Part shown: positions 1 through 8,991 of the stretch, piece by piece
Numbering within the stretch: position 1 is the first letter of the stretch
Layout of the letters: each line of letters begins with the position of its first letter
Source of the DNA: Pigmentiphaga sp. NML080357
GTDB lineage: Bacteria > Pseudomonadota > Gammaproteobacteria > Burkholderiales > Burkholderiaceae_B
Assembly (NCBI RefSeq): GCF_002188465.1
Contig: NZ_NINW01000026.1
Location: forward strand, 1-64,000
DNA: 64,000 nt
Direction: 5' to 3'
Translations under genes and position numbers: made by a program
Notes under the pieces: model-generated
What the model was told of the DNA's origin: nothing
Seen by the model: the letters and a program-made list of their open reading frames with translations, nothing else
Database searches by the model: none

Positions 1-24
1 ACACTGTTGCGCGTCAAGGGCAAC
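1..24 (+). CDS. Last codons of an unidentified gene running in from the left
   Basis: Frame 1 reads TLLRVKGN and then TGA at 22-24. The gene body lies outside the window, so it cannot be identified. It lies inside the transposon-derived side of the junction at 127/128 and is therefore probably cargo or a transposition gene of that element. An 8-bp inverted repeat, CAGGCACG at 36-43 and CGTGCCTG at 58-65, follows it and could act as a weak terminator. The assignment to a real gene is an inference from an open frame of only eight codons. Confidence 0.25.
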
Positions 25-89
25 TGAGCAATGGGCAGGCACGACCCGCGACCGTAGCGTGCCTGTCCATCACGAGTTTCTTTGCGGTG

Positions 90-127
90 CTTAGCGTACG
101 ATTTTTTCCGTTTTCTGAGACGACCCC
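90..127 (-). mobile_element. 38-bp terminal inverted repeat of a Tn3-family (Tn21-type) transposon
   Basis: Read on the minus strand from 127, the sequence begins GGGGTCGTCTCAGAAAACGG and ends TACGCTAAG at 90. This has the length and layout of the 38-bp terminal repeats of Tn21/Tn501-type Tn3-family transposons, which start GGGG and end ACGCTAAG. The outer end is at 127, so the transposon body lies to the left and the chromosomal target begins at 128. The other end, the transposase and any 5-bp target duplication are outside the window. The recognition is from memory of the family and was not searched. Confidence 0.82.
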
Positions 128-1681
128 ATGGTCATGGGCGTGTACGCCGTGCTGCTCGCCTTGACGGTGGGCATCTCGACCATCGTGCCGGGCGGTTTCG
201 TGCCCGCGCAGGACAAGCAGTACCTGGTCGCTTTCGCGCAACTGCCTAACGGGGCCTCGCTCGACCGCACCGAGGACGTGATCCGGCGCATGTCGGACAT
301 CGCGCTCAAGCAGCCCGGGGTGGAGAGCGCCATCGCCTTCCCAGGCCTGTCGATCAACGGTTTCACCAACAGCTCCAGCGCCGGGATCGTCTTCGTATCG
401 CTCAAGGATTTCCACGAACGCAAGAGCAAGGACGTGTCGGCCGACGCCATTGCGAACGCGCTGAACCAGAAGTTCTCGGCCATCAAGGAATCGTTCATCG
501 GCGTGTTCCCGCCGCCGCCCGTCATGGGGCTCGGGACGCTGGGCGGGTTCAAGCTGCAGATCGAGGACCGCGCCGCGCGGGGCTATGCCGAGCTGGACGC
601 GGCCGCGCAGGCTTTCGTGGCCGCGGCGCAGAAGGCGCCCGAGCTCGGGCCGACGTTCAGCAGCTACCAGATCAACGTGCCGCAGCTCGACGTGCAGCTC
701 GACCGGGTCAAGGCCAAGCAACTGGGCGTGGCGGTGACGGACGTGTTCGACACCATGCAGATCTATCTCGGGTCGCTGTATGTGAACGACTTCAATCGCT
801 TCGGTCGGGTATACCAGGTGCGGGCGCAGGCCGACGCGCCGTTCCGCGCGCATCCGGACGACATCCTGGCGCTCAAGACCCGCAACGCCGCGGGCGAGAT
901 GGTGCCGCTGTCTTCGCTGGTGGACGTGCGTCCGACCTACGGGCCGGAAATGGTGGTTCGCTACAACGGCTATACCGCGGCGGACATCAACGGCGGGCCG
1001 GCTCCCGGCTACTCGTCGGACCAGGCCCAGGCCGCGGCCGAGCGCATCGCGGCGCAAGTGCTGCCGCGCGGCATGAAGCTGGAATGGACGGACCTGACCT
1101 ACCAGCAGATCCTGGCCGGCAATGCCGGAGTGTGGGTGTTCCCCATCAGCGTGCTGCTGGTGTTTCTGGTGCTGGCCGCGCTGTACGAGAGCCTGACCCT
1201 GCCGCTGGCGGTCATCCTGATCGTGCCCATGAGCATCCTGGCCGCGCTCACCGGCGTCTGGCTGACCCGCGGGGACAACAACATCTTCACCCAGATCGGC
1301 CTCATGGTGCTGGTGGGTCTGGCGTCCAAGAACGCCATCCTGATCGTGGAGTTCGCGCGCGAACTCGAACTGCAGGGGCGATCGGTGGTCGAGGCGGCCA
1401 TCGAGGCCAGCAGGCTGCGGCTGCGTCCGATCCTGATGACCTCCATCGCCTTCATCATGGGCGTGGTGCCGCTGGTCACCTCCACCGGCGCGGGCGCCGA
1501 AATGCGGCATGCCATGGGCGTCGCGGTTTTCTTCGGCATGCTCGGCGTGACGTTGTTCGGACTTTTCCTGACCCCGGTTTTCTACGTGCTGCTGCGCCTG
1601 GCCAGCGGGTCGCGCAAGCTGCACGCCGCCGCGCAGCACGAGGCGCCCATCGTGGCCCAGGCAGCGCAGGGGGAGCATTGA
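128..1681 (+). pseudogene. C-terminal half of an RND multidrug efflux pump, cut by a transposon
   Basis: The 517 residues match the second half of an AcrB/MexF-type inner-membrane RND transporter, which is normally about 1,050 residues. The fragment opens with a membrane helix (about residues 3-20), then FVPAQDKQYL and NGASLDRTEDV, which introduce the second periplasmic porter loop. From about residue 345 come the last five to six helices, including SKNAILIVEFA. The N-terminal half with helices 1-6 and the first porter loop is missing. An in-frame TGA lies at 116-118, and the transposon repeat ends at 127, one base before the first ATG. The stop overlaps the next gene by one base (TGATG). Export activity is very unlikely. 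The ATG at 128 is simply the first after the junction. Confidence 0.85.
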
Positions 1682-3192
1682 TGAAACGAGAAATCAAGAT
1701 GCAAAAGCAATCACGCGGACGTGCCGCCATCGCGACGCTGCTGGCGGCGATGGCGCTCGCCGGATGCGCGGTGGCGCCGGCCTACCAGCCGCCCAAGGCG
1801 GAGGTGCCGGCCGCCTTCAAGGAGGCAGCCGGCGGAAACTGGAAGGCGGCCCAGCCGGCCGAGGAAGCTCACCGCGGGCAGTGGTGGACGATCTTCCGGG
1901 ACCCCGTGCTCGACGAGATGCAGGAACGGGCGGGACGCGCGAACCAGAATCTCAAGGCCGCCGCGGCGCGCCTCGTCCAGGCGCGGGCGCGCCTGCGGGA
2001 GGCTCGGGCCGATCTCTACCCCAGCGTGGATGGCGGCGTCGGCCCCACCCGCCAGCGGCCTTCCCCGGCCTCGCGCGGGCTGCCGGCCGATGCCTCGACG
2101 TCGCCCTCCACGCTGTGGCGCGCACAGGCAACCGTATCGTATGAGGTGGATCTCTTCGGCCGGGTCGCCGCCAGCGTGGATGCCGCCTCGGCGCAGGCCG
2201 AGCAGAGCGAGGCCCTGTTCCGCTCGGTCCAGCTCGCCTTGCAGGCGGATGTCGCGCAGGCGTACTTCCTGGTGCGCGAACTGGACGCGGGGCAGCAGCT
2301 CTACGAGGGCACGGTGGCGCTGCGCGAGCGCACCCTGTCGCTGATCCAGCGCCGCTACGACGAGGGCGACATCAGCGAGCTGGACCTGGCGCGCGCGCGC
2401 ACGGAACTCGCCTCCGCGCGTTCCGAAGCGCTGGACATCGCCCGCCAGCGGGCGGCGGCCGAGCATGCGCTGGCCATCCTGCTGGGCGAGGCGCCGGCCA
2501 ACTTCAGCCTTCCGCCTCGCCCGCTTGGCCGCCTGGCGGTATCGGTGCCGCCCGGACTGCCTTCCGGGCTGCTGGAGCGGCGGCCGGACATCGCCGCTGC
2601 CGAACGGGCGATGGCGGCGGCCAACGCCAGGGTAGGGCTGGCGCAGACCGCGTTCTTTCCCCGCCTGGAGCTGACGGGGGCGCTGGGCTACGAATCGGCG
2701 CAATTGGGCGACTTGTTCAACTGGTCCAGCCGGACGTTCATCTTCGGTCCGCTGGTCGGGACGATGCTCACGCTGCCCATCTTCGACGGCGGCCGGCGGG
2801 AAGCCGGATTGCAGGCCGCCCGCGCCGCCTATGAAGAGGAAGCCGCCAACTATCGCCAGACCGTGCTGAACGCGTTCAAGGAAGTGGAGGACAATCTCGC
2901 GAACCTGCGCATCCTCGGCGACCAGTACCAGGCGCAGGACCAGGCGGTGGAGTCGGCCGCCCGCGCCGCGCGGTTGTCGCAGATACAGTACCGGGAGGGA
3001 TCCGTCAGCTACCTGGACGTGATCGACGCGGATCGCAGCGTCCTGCAGCAGCGGCGGGTGGCCACCCGACTGGATGGCGAGCTGGCGCGTTCCACCGTGA
3101 ACCTGATCCGCGCGCTGGGCGGGGGATGGGATGGCTTCGTGGCCGAGCAGCCGCCCGCGGCCGCGCTGTTGCGCACCGGCCAGCCTTCGTAA
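1681..3192 (+). CDS. RND efflux outer-membrane lipoprotein (NodT/OprM family)
   Basis: This 503-residue protein is the outer-membrane channel of the tripartite efflux system whose pump lies just upstream. It has a lipoprotein signal with lipobox LAGC (Cys29) and two outer-membrane efflux repeats, at roughly residues 90-280 and 290-480. Typical pieces are VSYEVDLFGRV, the LLERRPDIAAAE linker and QYREGSVSYLDVIDA. The start at 1681 is chosen for its GGGGGAG ribosome site five bases upstream and the TGATG coupling to the pump gene; a second ATG at 1699 is possible. Length is normal for the family. Because the pump gene upstream has lost its 5' half and presumably its promoter, expression now depends on any promoter supplied by the transposon or within the fragment. 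Confidence 0.93.
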   Translation: MKREIKMQKQSRGRAAIATLLAAMALAGCAVAPAYQPPKAEVPAAFKEAAGGNWKAAQPAEEAHRGQWWTIFRDPVLDEMQERAGRANQNLKAAAARLVQARARLREARADLYPSVDGGVGPTRQRPSPASRGLPADASTSPSTLWRAQATVSYEVDLFGRVAASVDAASAQAEQSEALFRSVQLALQADVAQAYFLVRELDAGQQLYEGTVALRERTLSLIQRRYDEGDISELDLARARTELASARSEALDIARQRAAAEHALAILLGEAPANFSLPPRPLGRLAVSVPPGLPSGLLERRPDIAAAERAMAAANARVGLAQTAFFPRLELTGALGYESAQLGDLFNWSSRTFIFGPLVGTMLTLPIFDGGRREAGLQAARAAYEEEAANYRQTVLNAFKEVEDNLANLRILGDQYQAQDQAVESAARAARLSQIQYREGSVSYLDVIDADRSVLQQRRVATRLDGELARSTVNLIRALGGGWDGFVAEQPPAAALLRTGQPS

Positions 3193-3357
3193 CAAGCCGT
3201 GGCGAGGGGGACGTGCATGCGGGCGATGCGGCGTTTGCTGTACAGAACGCTTACATAGTCGCCCCTCGCGGCTGCCGTGCGGCGACGCGGCGCGCCTACA
3301 CTGGATCGGCGCACCGGCCTCGCGCGGCGGGGCTTCTTTGTGCGGAAGGAGTCAGGC

Positions 3358-3816
3358 ATGAATACCAAGAGCAAGCATCGCGCCTCCAGGCTCGCCATGG
3401 CCGCCTTGGGCGCCATCCTGTTGTCATCGGCGCAGGCCGCCTCCGATGGGCAAGCGGCCTACCGCGAGGAAGTGGCCCGCTGCAATAGCGGCAAATCGGG
3501 GCAGGACCGCGCGACGTGCCTGCGCGAAGCGGGCGCGGCCCTGCAGGAGGCCCGGCGCGGCAATCTGCGGGGCGGCGACGCCTCGGGCTACGAGCGCAAC
3601 CGGACCCAGCGCTGCAACGCCTTGCCGGAGGCCGACCGTCCCGCCTGCATCGCGCGGGCGGAAGGGCGGGGCACCGTGACCGGCAGCGTCGAAGGCGGCG
3701 GCGTGCTCCGGGAATACCGGGAAATCGTGACTCCCGCTCCGTCGTCGCCCGCCATGCCATCCGGCTCGCCCGGTCCGGCGACACCCGGTTCCGGCGGGGC
3801 GCCCGGCATGCGCTGA
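3358..3816 (+). CDS. Small secreted protein with two Cys-pair repeats
   Basis: This 152-residue protein has an N-terminal signal peptide (residues 1-28, ending SAQA). Two related modules follow: RCNSGKSGQDRATCLREA and RCNALPEADRPACIARA. Both follow C-N-x(7-10)-D-R-x(1-2)-C-[LI], which suggests two disulfide-linked repeats in the periplasm. The C-terminus is Pro/Gly/Ser-rich and probably disordered. The ATG at 3358 is supported by GGAAGGAG upstream, although the frame is open further 5'. The C-N...D-R...C layout resembles the PsiF repeat of the protein at 43895-44167. No function is recognised. It stands alone between the efflux genes and the two-component operon. Confidence 0.72.
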   Translation: MNTKSKHRASRLAMAALGAILLSSAQAASDGQAAYREEVARCNSGKSGQDRATCLREAGAALQEARRGNLRGGDASGYERNRTQRCNALPEADRPACIARAEGRGTVTGSVEGGGVLREYREIVTPAPSSPAMPSGSPGPATPGSGGAPGMR

Positions 3817-3895
3817 CCGCCCGATGCAGGCCCCCCGGCACGCCGCCGGGGCGCGCTTGGCCGGACCGCGCGGCGGTGCTCCGGTGGAGCCGCGT

Positions 3896-3910
3896 TATAA
3901 AATGTAAAAT
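3896..3910 (+). promoter_or_regulatory. A/T-rich -10 region upstream of the two-component operon
   Basis: TATAAA at 3896-3901, followed by TAAAAT at 3905-3910, is the only A/T-rich patch between the secreted protein and the response regulator. It would give a leader of about 35 bases. No convincing -35 element was found 16-18 bases upstream. Confidence 0.35.
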
Positions 3911-3942
3911 ACGTCGGCTTTGCATCAATTTCCGGGGGCCAG

Positions 3943-4665
3943 GTGCGCATAGCCATACTGGAAGACGATCCGGCGCATGCCAGGATCATAGAAAAGACGC
4001 TGCTCCAGGCGGGGCACGACTGCCACGTTTTCGACGATGGCAGAGTGATGTTGCGCGACCTCCACCGGCAGAGCTACGACATGTTCGTGCTCGACTGGCA
4101 CGTGCCGCATGTCGAAGGCCCGGAAATCCTGGGATGGATTCGCCGCAACCTGCCCGCGCACCTGCCGGTGCTGTTCGTCACCAGCCGCGACGAGGAGCAG
4201 GACGTGGTCGACGGCCTGCAGGCCGGCGCCGACGACTACATGGCCAAGCCCATCCGGCCCTTCGAGCTGCAGGCCCGGATCGCCGCCCTGCTGCGGCGCG
4301 CCTACCCCGAGGCAGCGCGCCCCGCCCAGCCCGGATTCGGCGGCTATGCTTTCGACCTCCATCGCCGTGAAATCAAGCTCGACGGCAAAGTCGTCGAACT
4401 CAAGCCCAAGGAATACGAACTGGCCCTGTTCCTGTTCCGCAACCCGGGCCGGCTCCTGACGCACCAACATCTGCTCGAAGAACTCTGGGGCACCAGCGCC
4501 ATCGACACGCGGACCGTCACCACCCACATGTCGCAGTTGCGCCGCAAGCTCGATCTGCGACCGCATAACGGCGTACGCCTCGTACCGGTATACGGTCTGG
4601 GCTACCGCTTCGAGGTATTGAGCGAGCCCCCGGCTCCCGACGCACCCACTAACGATCCGACATGA
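3943..4665 (+). CDS. OmpR/PhoB-family DNA-binding response regulator
   Basis: The protein has 240 residues. The receiver domain (1-120) carries the acidic pair D8/D9, phospho-acceptor D51 in FVLDW, and the conserved Lys in MAKPIRP. The C-terminal winged helix (about 135-230) contains LKPKEYELALFLFRNPG and a typical GLGYRFEV end. The start is GTG at 3943, preceded by a G-rich stretch and matching where receiver domains begin (RIAILEDD). The stop overlaps the next ATG as ATGA. It is the output component of the operon with the LysM-FecR protein and the CHASE2 kinase, which is encoded third and is the presumed phosphodonor. Targets are unknown; autoregulation is plausible but not visible. Confidence 0.92.
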   Translation: MRIAILEDDPAHARIIEKTLLQAGHDCHVFDDGRVMLRDLHRQSYDMFVLDWHVPHVEGPEILGWIRRNLPAHLPVLFVTSRDEEQDVVDGLQAGADDYMAKPIRPFELQARIAALLRRAYPEAARPAQPGFGGYAFDLHRREIKLDGKVVELKPKEYELALFLFRNPGRLLTHQHLLEELWGTSAIDTRTVTTHMSQLRRKLDLRPHNGVRLVPVYGLGYRFEVLSEPPAPDAPTNDPT

Positions 4666-6338
4666 AACCGTTCCATCCCCTGGAGGCCGGCATCCGGTTC
4701 TCCACGTGGACGATCGCGGCCGCCTGCGCCTTGGGCGCGGCGCCTGCGATCGCCCAGCAAGCCGAACCGGTGCGCCATCTCGTGCGCCCCGGCGACACCC
4801 TCTACGACCTGGCGCAGGCCTACCTGGAAGACCCGGGGCAGTGGCTGGCGCTGGCCCGTGCCAACGGCAATCCCAATCCGTTTCGCCTGCGGCCGGGCTC
4901 GGTCATCCTCGTGCCCGACGAATTACTGCGCAAGAAACCCGGCGGGGCCCGGGTGGTGCACGTTTCGGGCGGCGTGCGCTACACGACCCGCGGCGGCGCC
5001 GCCGGCGCGCTGGAACCCGGCATGCGGCTGATAGACGGCGATCGCCTGGTCACCGACGGCGGCGGCTTCGCCACCCTGGAGATGGCCGACGGGTCCATCG
5101 TACGCGTGACCGGAGATTCCGAGCTGCGACTCGAGAGGCTCAGGTACAGCGTGACCAAGAAACGCAGCGATACGTCGCTGGCCCTCGACAAGGGGCGGGT
5201 GGAATCGCGCGTTGCGCCCCAGCGGCCTACCGGCAGCCGGTTCCGGGTCGATACGCCCCTGATGGCCGCCGGCGTGCGCGGCACCGAGTTCGGCGTCACG
5301 TTGCAAGAAGGCGGGGCGGCCACCAGCGACGTCCTGCACGGCGAAGTCGAGCTGAAGGTGCGCAGCTCCGGCGCTACCGCCCTGGCGGCGGCCGGAACCG
5401 GCGGCGCGGTGGCGGCAGGCGCACGGGTTCCCGCGCTGTCGCCGCTGCTGCCCGCGCCCGATCTGACCGGCGTGCGCACGCTGCAGCAGCGTCCGGTCGT
5501 CGACCTGGCCTTCGCGCCGCTGGACGGCGCCGTGGCCTATCGCGCCTTCATCTGGCCAGCCGATGCCGCCGAACGGGTCGCCGGCAACGTCGTGGTGCCG
5601 CAGCCGCGGGTGCGCTTCGCCGGGCTGGAAGACGGCGACTACGTGGTCCGGATCAGCGCGGTCGACGGCCAGGGGATAGAAGGGCGGCAGGCGACATGGC
5701 CGATCAAGCTCAAGGCTCGGCCGGAGCCGCCGGTGACGCTCGCGCCGGCGGACGGCGGGACCGTGGAACAGGCGGAGGCGGTGCTCAGATGGACCCAGGC
5801 GGAAGGGGTCATAGGCTATCGCCTGCAACTGGCCCGCGATGAGGCGTTCACCGACCTGATCCTCGACGAATCCATGCAGACCGATGCCGCGCGAGCGGTG
5901 GGCGGGTTGTCGTCGGGTACGTATTACTGGCGCGTGGGCAGCATCGCGCGCGGCAAGGACGGCAATCCGGACGCCGGCCCCTTCGGCGATGCGCGCCGTT
6001 TCATGGTGCGGCTGCCCGTGGGGACCAGCGTGACGATGGACCAGGATGGCGACAATGCGACCTTGCGCTGGGATGGCGAGCCGGGCCAGCGGTATCTGGT
6101 CCAGATCGCGCGCGATGCCGGGTTTGCCGAGCCCGTCCTGCAAAGCCGGACCGGGCAGCGGCAATGGACGCTCGAAGGACTGCCGGCGGGCGACTATTTC
6201 CTGCGCATACAGGCCACGGACAGCGACGGCTTCGTGCGCGACTTCACCCGCCCGCAACGCTTCCGCATCAGCCGCTTCGTGCGCAGCGGAGCCGGCGCCC
6301 TGCGCACGGGCGACGGCCAGGAAGTCCGGCTCCAGTAG
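4662..6338 (+). CDS. Exported LysM-FecR domain protein with fibronectin-like repeats
   Basis: The protein has 558 residues. A signal peptide covers residues 1-31 (ending AIAQQ). A LysM peptidoglycan-binding domain follows at about 38-88 (LVRPGDTLYDLAQAYL). A FecR domain lies at about 100-235 (GMRLIDGDRLVT, ATLEMADGSIVRVTGDSE, MAAGVRGTEFGV). Three fibronectin-III-like segments run to the end, with a repeated pattern (YLVQIARD, YYWRVGSIA, DYFLRIQATD). It is predicted to sit in the periplasm, anchored to the cell wall by LysM. Its ATG overlaps the regulator stop, and the kinase starts three bases after its stop. The arrangement suggests an envelope-associated sensor or ligand partner for the kinase. 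That role is inferred from gene order. Confidence 0.85.
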   Translation: MKPFHPLEAGIRFSTWTIAAACALGAAPAIAQQAEPVRHLVRPGDTLYDLAQAYLEDPGQWLALARANGNPNPFRLRPGSVILVPDELLRKKPGGARVVHVSGGVRYTTRGGAAGALEPGMRLIDGDRLVTDGGGFATLEMADGSIVRVTGDSELRLERLRYSVTKKRSDTSLALDKGRVESRVAPQRPTGSRFRVDTPLMAAGVRGTEFGVTLQEGGAATSDVLHGEVELKVRSSGATALAAAGTGGAVAAGARVPALSPLLPAPDLTGVRTLQQRPVVDLAFAPLDGAVAYRAFIWPADAAERVAGNVVVPQPRVRFAGLEDGDYVVRISAVDGQGIEGRQATWPIKLKARPEPPVTLAPADGGTVEQAEAVLRWTQAEGVIGYRLQLARDEAFTDLILDESMQTDAARAVGGLSSGTYYWRVGSIARGKDGNPDAGPFGDARRFMVRLPVGTSVTMDQDGDNATLRWDGEPGQRYLVQIARDAGFAEPVLQSRTGQRQWTLEGLPAGDYFLRIQATDSDGFVRDFTRPQRFRISRFVRSGAGALRTGDGQEVRLQ

Positions 6339-6341
6339 CGC

Positions 6342-8624
6342 ATGGACAGCCTCCGGCCTCGTCCGCTGGTCCGGGGCATCGCGGTTGCCGCGGGCTTGTG
6401 CCTGGCGGCGCTGCTCGCCTGGCAGAACGGGCTGGGGCGCCTGGATGCCGCGTTGTATGACGCGTTCAGCAGGCTCGCCGTGCCGGAGCCGAGCCCGGAC
6501 ATCGTCCTGGTGGCGATCGACGAGCGCAGCCTGGCGCAAGTGGGGCGCTGGCCGTGGAGCCGGGACCAGCAGATCGATCTGATTGAGCGCATCGCCGCGC
6601 AGTCGCCGGCCGCGGTCGGGCTCGACCTGCTGCTGTCCGAACCGTCCACGGACCCCACGGTCGACCAGCGGCTTGCGGAGGCGCTACGCCGCAGCGGCAA
6701 TGTCGTGCTGCCGGTATTCACCGCCCAGATCGGGACCAACCAGGTGCAGGCCATGCTGCCGGTGGCGCCGCTGGCGGCAGCCGCCCGGCAGCTCGGGCAT
6801 GTCTCGATAGAGCCCGATGCCGACGGCGTGGTGCGCAGCGTCTACCTGCGCGAGGGGACCGAGGACAGGCAATGGGAACACTTCGCGCTGGCGCTGTTGC
6901 GCACTGCCGGCGCCCGCGTGCCGGATCCGCTGCCGGGCAACCGGGCTCCGCGCGCCGCGGGCGCTACGGGCGGCCGCTGGTGGCGCGACAACTGGGTGCA
7001 CATCGCCTATGCCGGGCCCGCCGGCACCTACCGCACGATCTCCGCCGCCGACGTGCTGGCGGGCCGGCTGCCCGACGAGGCCCTCAGCGGGCACATCGTA
7101 CTGGTCGGCTCGACGGCCACCGGCCTGGGCGACATCTATCCGACGCCGCTGTCGGGACGCCACCGGTTCACGCCCGGCGTCGAGATTTCCGCCAACGTCA
7201 TCGACAATCTCGCCTCCGGCACCGGGCGCGTGATCGTGTCGCCATGGGTCGGTGTCGCGCTGACCTTGCTCCTGGTGGCGGCCGTTCTGCCTGCGCTGTG
7301 GCTGCTTGCGCCGGCCTGGGCACTGGCCGCATCGGCGGCCGGCGTCGTGGCCGCGATCGCGGCGAGCCTGGCGCTGTTGCTGGGGCGGGAGGTGTGGTTC
7401 CCCCCGGGCGCCGCAGTGCTGTCGATCGCCGCGTGCTACCTGGCGTGGAACTGGCGCCGCCTGGAACATGCCGCCGCCTACCTCGTCGACGAACTGGGGC
7501 GCCTGCGCCGCCATGGCGCGGTGCCGGCAGACGGTGCGCCGGCGCGTTCGGGCGACCTGATCGACCGCCGCATCCGGGACCTGGCCCAGGCCACCGGGCG
7601 CCTGCTCGACGTGCAGGCTTTCATGTCTTCGGTCATCGAGAGCCTGCCCGACGCGGCCCTGGCGATAGGCGAAGACGGCCGCGTGCTGTTGTCCAATCGC
7701 GCTGCCTTGCGGCACTTCGGCGAGGCGGCCGCCAAGGGCGCGGAAATGTCGCGCCTGCTCGCCGGGTTTGCCTTGGTCGCGGGCGGCGCGTTGGACTGGC
7801 CGGCGCAGACCGAGCCCGGCCGGTCCATGGAGTGCCGCGACGCCGCGGGCCGGGCCTTCCTGTTCGAATATGCGCAGTGCGCCGGGCTGGGCGAGGCCGA
7901 CACGGCCTGGATCGTGACGCTGGTGGACATCACGCCGCTGCGCGAGGCCGAACGCAAGCGCGACCAGGCCTTGCGCTTCCTGTCCCATGACATCCGCTCG
8001 CCGCAAGGCGCCATCCTTGCATTGCTGGACCTGCATCGGGCCGATCCGGAGGAACTGCCGCAGGAGGAATTGCTCGCGCGCATTCGCCGCTACGTGCTTC
8101 GAACCCAGTCCTTGGCAGAATCCTTCGTCGAACTGGCGAAACTGGCCACGGCGCCTGTGAAAGAAGAGAGGCTGGACGGCGCGGACGTGCTGCTCGATGC
8201 GGCCGACGAATGCTGGACCCTCGCGCAGGCAAAGGACATCGAGTTGGCCACCGAGGTGCCGCCGGAAGGGGCGCCGATATCCGGCGATCGTTCCTTGCTG
8301 GCCCGCGCGCTGATCAACCTGGTCGGCAACGCGATCAAGTTCAGTCCCGCGGGCAGCCGCGTGGATTGCCGCCTGGTTCCCAGGGACGGCGAGTGGTGCC
8401 TGGCAGTCAGGGACCGCGGGCCCGGCATTGCGCCGGCCGACCAGGCCCGCCTGTTCCAGGAATTCTCGCGCGTCGGCGCCGGCGCGGATGGCGCACCCGG
8501 CTTCGGCCTGGGACTGGCTTTCGCCAAGGCGGTGGCCGAGCGGCACGGCGGCCGCATCGAATGCGAAAGCGAAGTGGGGCAGGGCAGCGAGTTCCGCATT
8601 CTCCTGCCCGCGGCCAGGGCGTGA
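6342..8624 (+). CDS. CHASE2-domain sensor histidine kinase
   Basis: The protein has 760 residues. A first membrane helix lies at about 8-26. The extracytoplasmic CHASE2 domain covers about 30-300 and contains PDIVLVAIDERSLAQVGRWP and HIVLVGSTATGLGDIYPTPL. Three closely spaced helices follow at about 300-375, then a PAS-like segment at about 420-530. The HisKA domain has phospho-accepting H549 in FLSHDIRSPQGA. The ATPase domain follows with N box NLVGNAIKFSPAG, G1 DRGPGIAP and G2 GFGLGLAFAKAV. This is the complete order for a CHASE2 kinase. It closes an operon with its cognate regulator and a LysM-FecR protein. The CHASE2 domain probably senses a periplasmic signal, possibly through the LysM-FecR partner. 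Confidence 0.92.
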   Translation: MDSLRPRPLVRGIAVAAGLCLAALLAWQNGLGRLDAALYDAFSRLAVPEPSPDIVLVAIDERSLAQVGRWPWSRDQQIDLIERIAAQSPAAVGLDLLLSEPSTDPTVDQRLAEALRRSGNVVLPVFTAQIGTNQVQAMLPVAPLAAAARQLGHVSIEPDADGVVRSVYLREGTEDRQWEHFALALLRTAGARVPDPLPGNRAPRAAGATGGRWWRDNWVHIAYAGPAGTYRTISAADVLAGRLPDEALSGHIVLVGSTATGLGDIYPTPLSGRHRFTPGVEISANVIDNLASGTGRVIVSPWVGVALTLLLVAAVLPALWLLAPAWALAASAAGVVAAIAASLALLLGREVWFPPGAAVLSIAACYLAWNWRRLEHAAAYLVDELGRLRRHGAVPADGAPARSGDLIDRRIRDLAQATGRLLDVQAFMSSVIESLPDAALAIGEDGRVLLSNRAALRHFGEAAAKGAEMSRLLAGFALVAGGALDWPAQTEPGRSMECRDAAGRAFLFEYAQCAGLGEADTAWIVTLVDITPLREAERKRDQALRFLSHDIRSPQGAILALLDLHRADPEELPQEELLARIRRYVLRTQSLAESFVELAKLATAPVKEERLDGADVLLDAADECWTLAQAKDIELATEVPPEGAPISGDRSLLARALINLVGNAIKFSPAGSRVDCRLVPRDGEWCLAVRDRGPGIAPADQARLFQEFSRVGAGADGAPGFGLGLAFAKAVAERHGGRIECESEVGQGSEFRILLPAARA

Positions 8625-8721
8625 GGCGGCTTCGCGCAACGCAAACAATCGTGAACGCGCCCGCGGACGTTGCCGCGAACAAGCGTAGACTTGCGCGGCA
8701 CTCTAGGCATCAGTGGTACGC

Positions 8722-8916
8722 ATGGCGGAACGGATTCTGGCGATACTCATCCTGTGCGTGGCCATTGCCGCGCCGTTCTCGCTCGTCTGGATCATGGCCC
8801 GGGACCTCTGCATGGACCTGAGCGTGGTGTATCCGCCGCATGCGGCCGGCAAGCGCTGCGCGCCGGAACTCGGCGAGTGGTATGATCCGGCCGGATACTC
8901 CAGATTACTGTCGTAA
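8722..8916 (+). CDS. Possible small single-pass membrane protein
   Basis: An open frame of 64 codons follows the kinase gene. It encodes one strongly hydrophobic helix (ILAILILCVAIAAPFSLVWI), then a short tail with two cysteines (DLCMDL, GKRCAPEL). A GTG three codons earlier (8713) is an alternative start. No good ribosome site is visible for either. The hydrophobic then polar pattern is more protein-like than most frames of this GC-rich DNA, but no family is recognised. The 366 bases between 8625 and 8991 otherwise hold nothing identifiable. Confidence 0.42.
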   Translation: MAERILAILILCVAIAAPFSLVWIMARDLCMDLSVVYPPHAAGKRCAPELGEWYDPAGYSRLLS

Positions 8917-8991
8917 GCGTTAACGTCATTCAACGCGTTGGAAGTCGCGCAAGGCCCGGCCGGGCCGATGCGCGTCGCTTATCGACGCTCA

